Assembly: GCA_902590295.1 (NCBI GenBank)
Contig: CACIWH010000020.1
Coordinates: 1 to 6,109, forward strand
Reading direction: 5' to 3'
DNA length: 6,109 bases
Origin: an uncultured Pelagibacteraceae bacterium
GTDB taxonomy: Bacteria > Pseudomonadota > Alphaproteobacteria > Pelagibacterales > Pelagibacteraceae
The notes beneath the pieces were generated by a model that was given only the letters and a program-made list of their open reading frames with translations, was not told the origin of the DNA and searched no databases. The first letter of the stretch is position 1, and each line of letters starts with the position of its first letter. The translations under genes and the position numbers were made by a program. This document shows positions 5,496 to 6,109 of this stretch, in pieces.

Positions 5496-6109
5496 ACCCA
5501 TACATACTAGAGTTCCGTGTACTGAGAATAGTCCTTGGTTTCTGCTTGAAGATAAAAGACTTGAATCTGTTTCTACTAATATAACTATTGATACAATTGC
5601 GCATAATAAGCCTGCAATTGCAACTGTTGTGAATTTTGGCGTTTCCTTTCTCCATCTTAAAGATACAGAAAATACTGAAAAACCTAATGCCGAGGCAAGA
5701 CCAAAAAATAATCCAAATAGTGTGCCTGCAGAAAAATTGCCGATTGCTATAATAATAATTCCTATTGATGCTAATATAATTGCTACCCACACATTAAAGG
5801 AAATTTTTTCATGCAAGAACAAAAAGCCTAAAAAAGCCGTCATAAATGGCATTGCTGCAAGACATAACAAAGTAACTGCTGCAGAGGTGTTTGTAATTGA
5901 CCAAATAAAACTTATCATTGCTATGCCTAAACCTGTGCCACCTATCAAACCAGACCAGCCTATTTTTTTATAATTTTTATAAAAATCAATTCCTTCTTCA
6001 AAAAAAAGATAGAGATTAAGTAATAAAAATATTGTTACTCCCCTGCCCAATAAATATTGCCATGGAACAAGCTCTGGTTGGTCGATATATCTTACTACTA
6101 AGGGTCCAA
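5451..6109 (-). CDS. EamA/DMT-superfamily transporter, partial at window edge and C-terminally truncated
   Basis: A drug/metabolite-transporter superfamily (EamA, RhaT-like) permease; substrate unknown. The frame is open to the right edge. Residues upstream of the TTG at 6050 read GPLVVRYIDQPELVPWQYLL, typical EamA sequence near the end of helix 1, so the true start lies outside. There are 218 visible residues. The first EamA repeat covers about 1-115, with ITNTSAAVTLLCLAAMPFMTA and the conserved FLHEKIS. The second begins near FSAGTLFGLFFGLASALGFSVF (interrupted here as two parts: FSAGTLFGLF, then FGLASALGFSVF). Family members have about 280-300 residues and ten helices; this one stops inside the second repeat at LSR, so about 70-80 residues including the second glutamate-bearing LxE motif are lost. 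Without that half-bundle, transport is doubtful. Confidence 0.88.
   Translation of the reverse strand, partial: GPLVVRYIDQPELVPWQYLLGRGVTIFLLLNLYLFFEEGIDFYKNYKKIGWSGLIGGTGLGIAMISFIWSITNTSAAVTLLCLAAMPFMTAFLGFLFLHEKISFNVWVAIILASIGIIIIAIGNFSAGTLFGLFFGLASALGFSVFSVSLRWRKETPKFTTVAIAGLLCAIVSIVILVETDSSLLSSSRNQGLFSVHGTLVCMGLIWFNYGYTLWLSR

Noticed and set aside
5407..5790. 127-residue minus-strand frame bridging the EamA and HPP genes
   Set aside because: I considered it as the missing HPP N-terminus or EamA C-terminus, but its residues resemble neither; it is an out-of-frame shadow.
5482..5973. 163-residue plus-strand frame opposite the EamA gene
   Set aside because: It is antisense to clear transporter sequence, with a composition typical of the reverse strand of a membrane protein gene.
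6048..6050. TTG as start of the EamA gene
   Set aside because: The upstream in-frame residues (GPLVVRYID, PWQYLL) are family-typical and the frame is open to the window edge.

Overview
This window looks like a piece of a streamlined, very AT-rich marine alphaproteobacterium, most likely of the SAR11 (Pelagibacterales) type. That placement rests on the low GC (about 30% by eye), near-zero spacing between genes, mostly absent Shine-Dalgarno sites, and a gene content familiar from surface-ocean bacteria. It is inferred from style and content; no phylogenetic marker gene is present. There are no rRNA or tRNA genes, insertion sequences, CRISPR arrays or long repeats, and no gene-free stretch longer than about 70 bases.

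Left part (1-3682). A 5'-truncated cyclopropane-fatty-acyl-phospholipid synthase-type methyltransferase (1-798) is followed one base later by a DUF3833-type lipoprotein gene (800-1333). A short-chain dehydrogenase/reductase gene on the minus strand (1330-2088) converges on it, and the two stop codons overlap. Six bases from the SDR start, a TspO/MBR membrane protein gene (2095-2577) runs divergently. It is followed one base later by a FOXRED1-like FAD-dependent oxidoreductase gene (2579-3682). CFA-like methyltransferase, DUF3833 and SDR genes together recall the light/singlet-oxygen stress and modified-lipid gene sets of other proteobacteria. TspO, a porphyrin-associated protein, fits that theme. 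The link is from memory of such clusters, not proven here.

Right part (3687-6109, all minus strand). The order of transcription is an EamA/DMT-family transporter (enters from the right edge, ends at 5451), an HPP-family membrane protein (5129-5479), an NAD-dependent formate dehydrogenase (3863-5062, every expected catalytic residue present and a good Shine-Dalgarno), and a 57-codon two-helix membrane protein (3687-3860). The last fills what would otherwise be a 180-base gap.

The most unusual spot is the EamA/HPP junction (about 5451-5495). The transporter stops about 70-80 residues early, and the HPP protein lacks its N-terminal helix. HPP homology resumes in another frame exactly where EamA homology fades. 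This looks like an in-place deletion fusing two neighbouring genes, or an assembly chimera. No clearly novel multi-gene system is visible; the other points of interest are the small membrane protein and a symmetric TATAATA element between the SDR and tspO genes.
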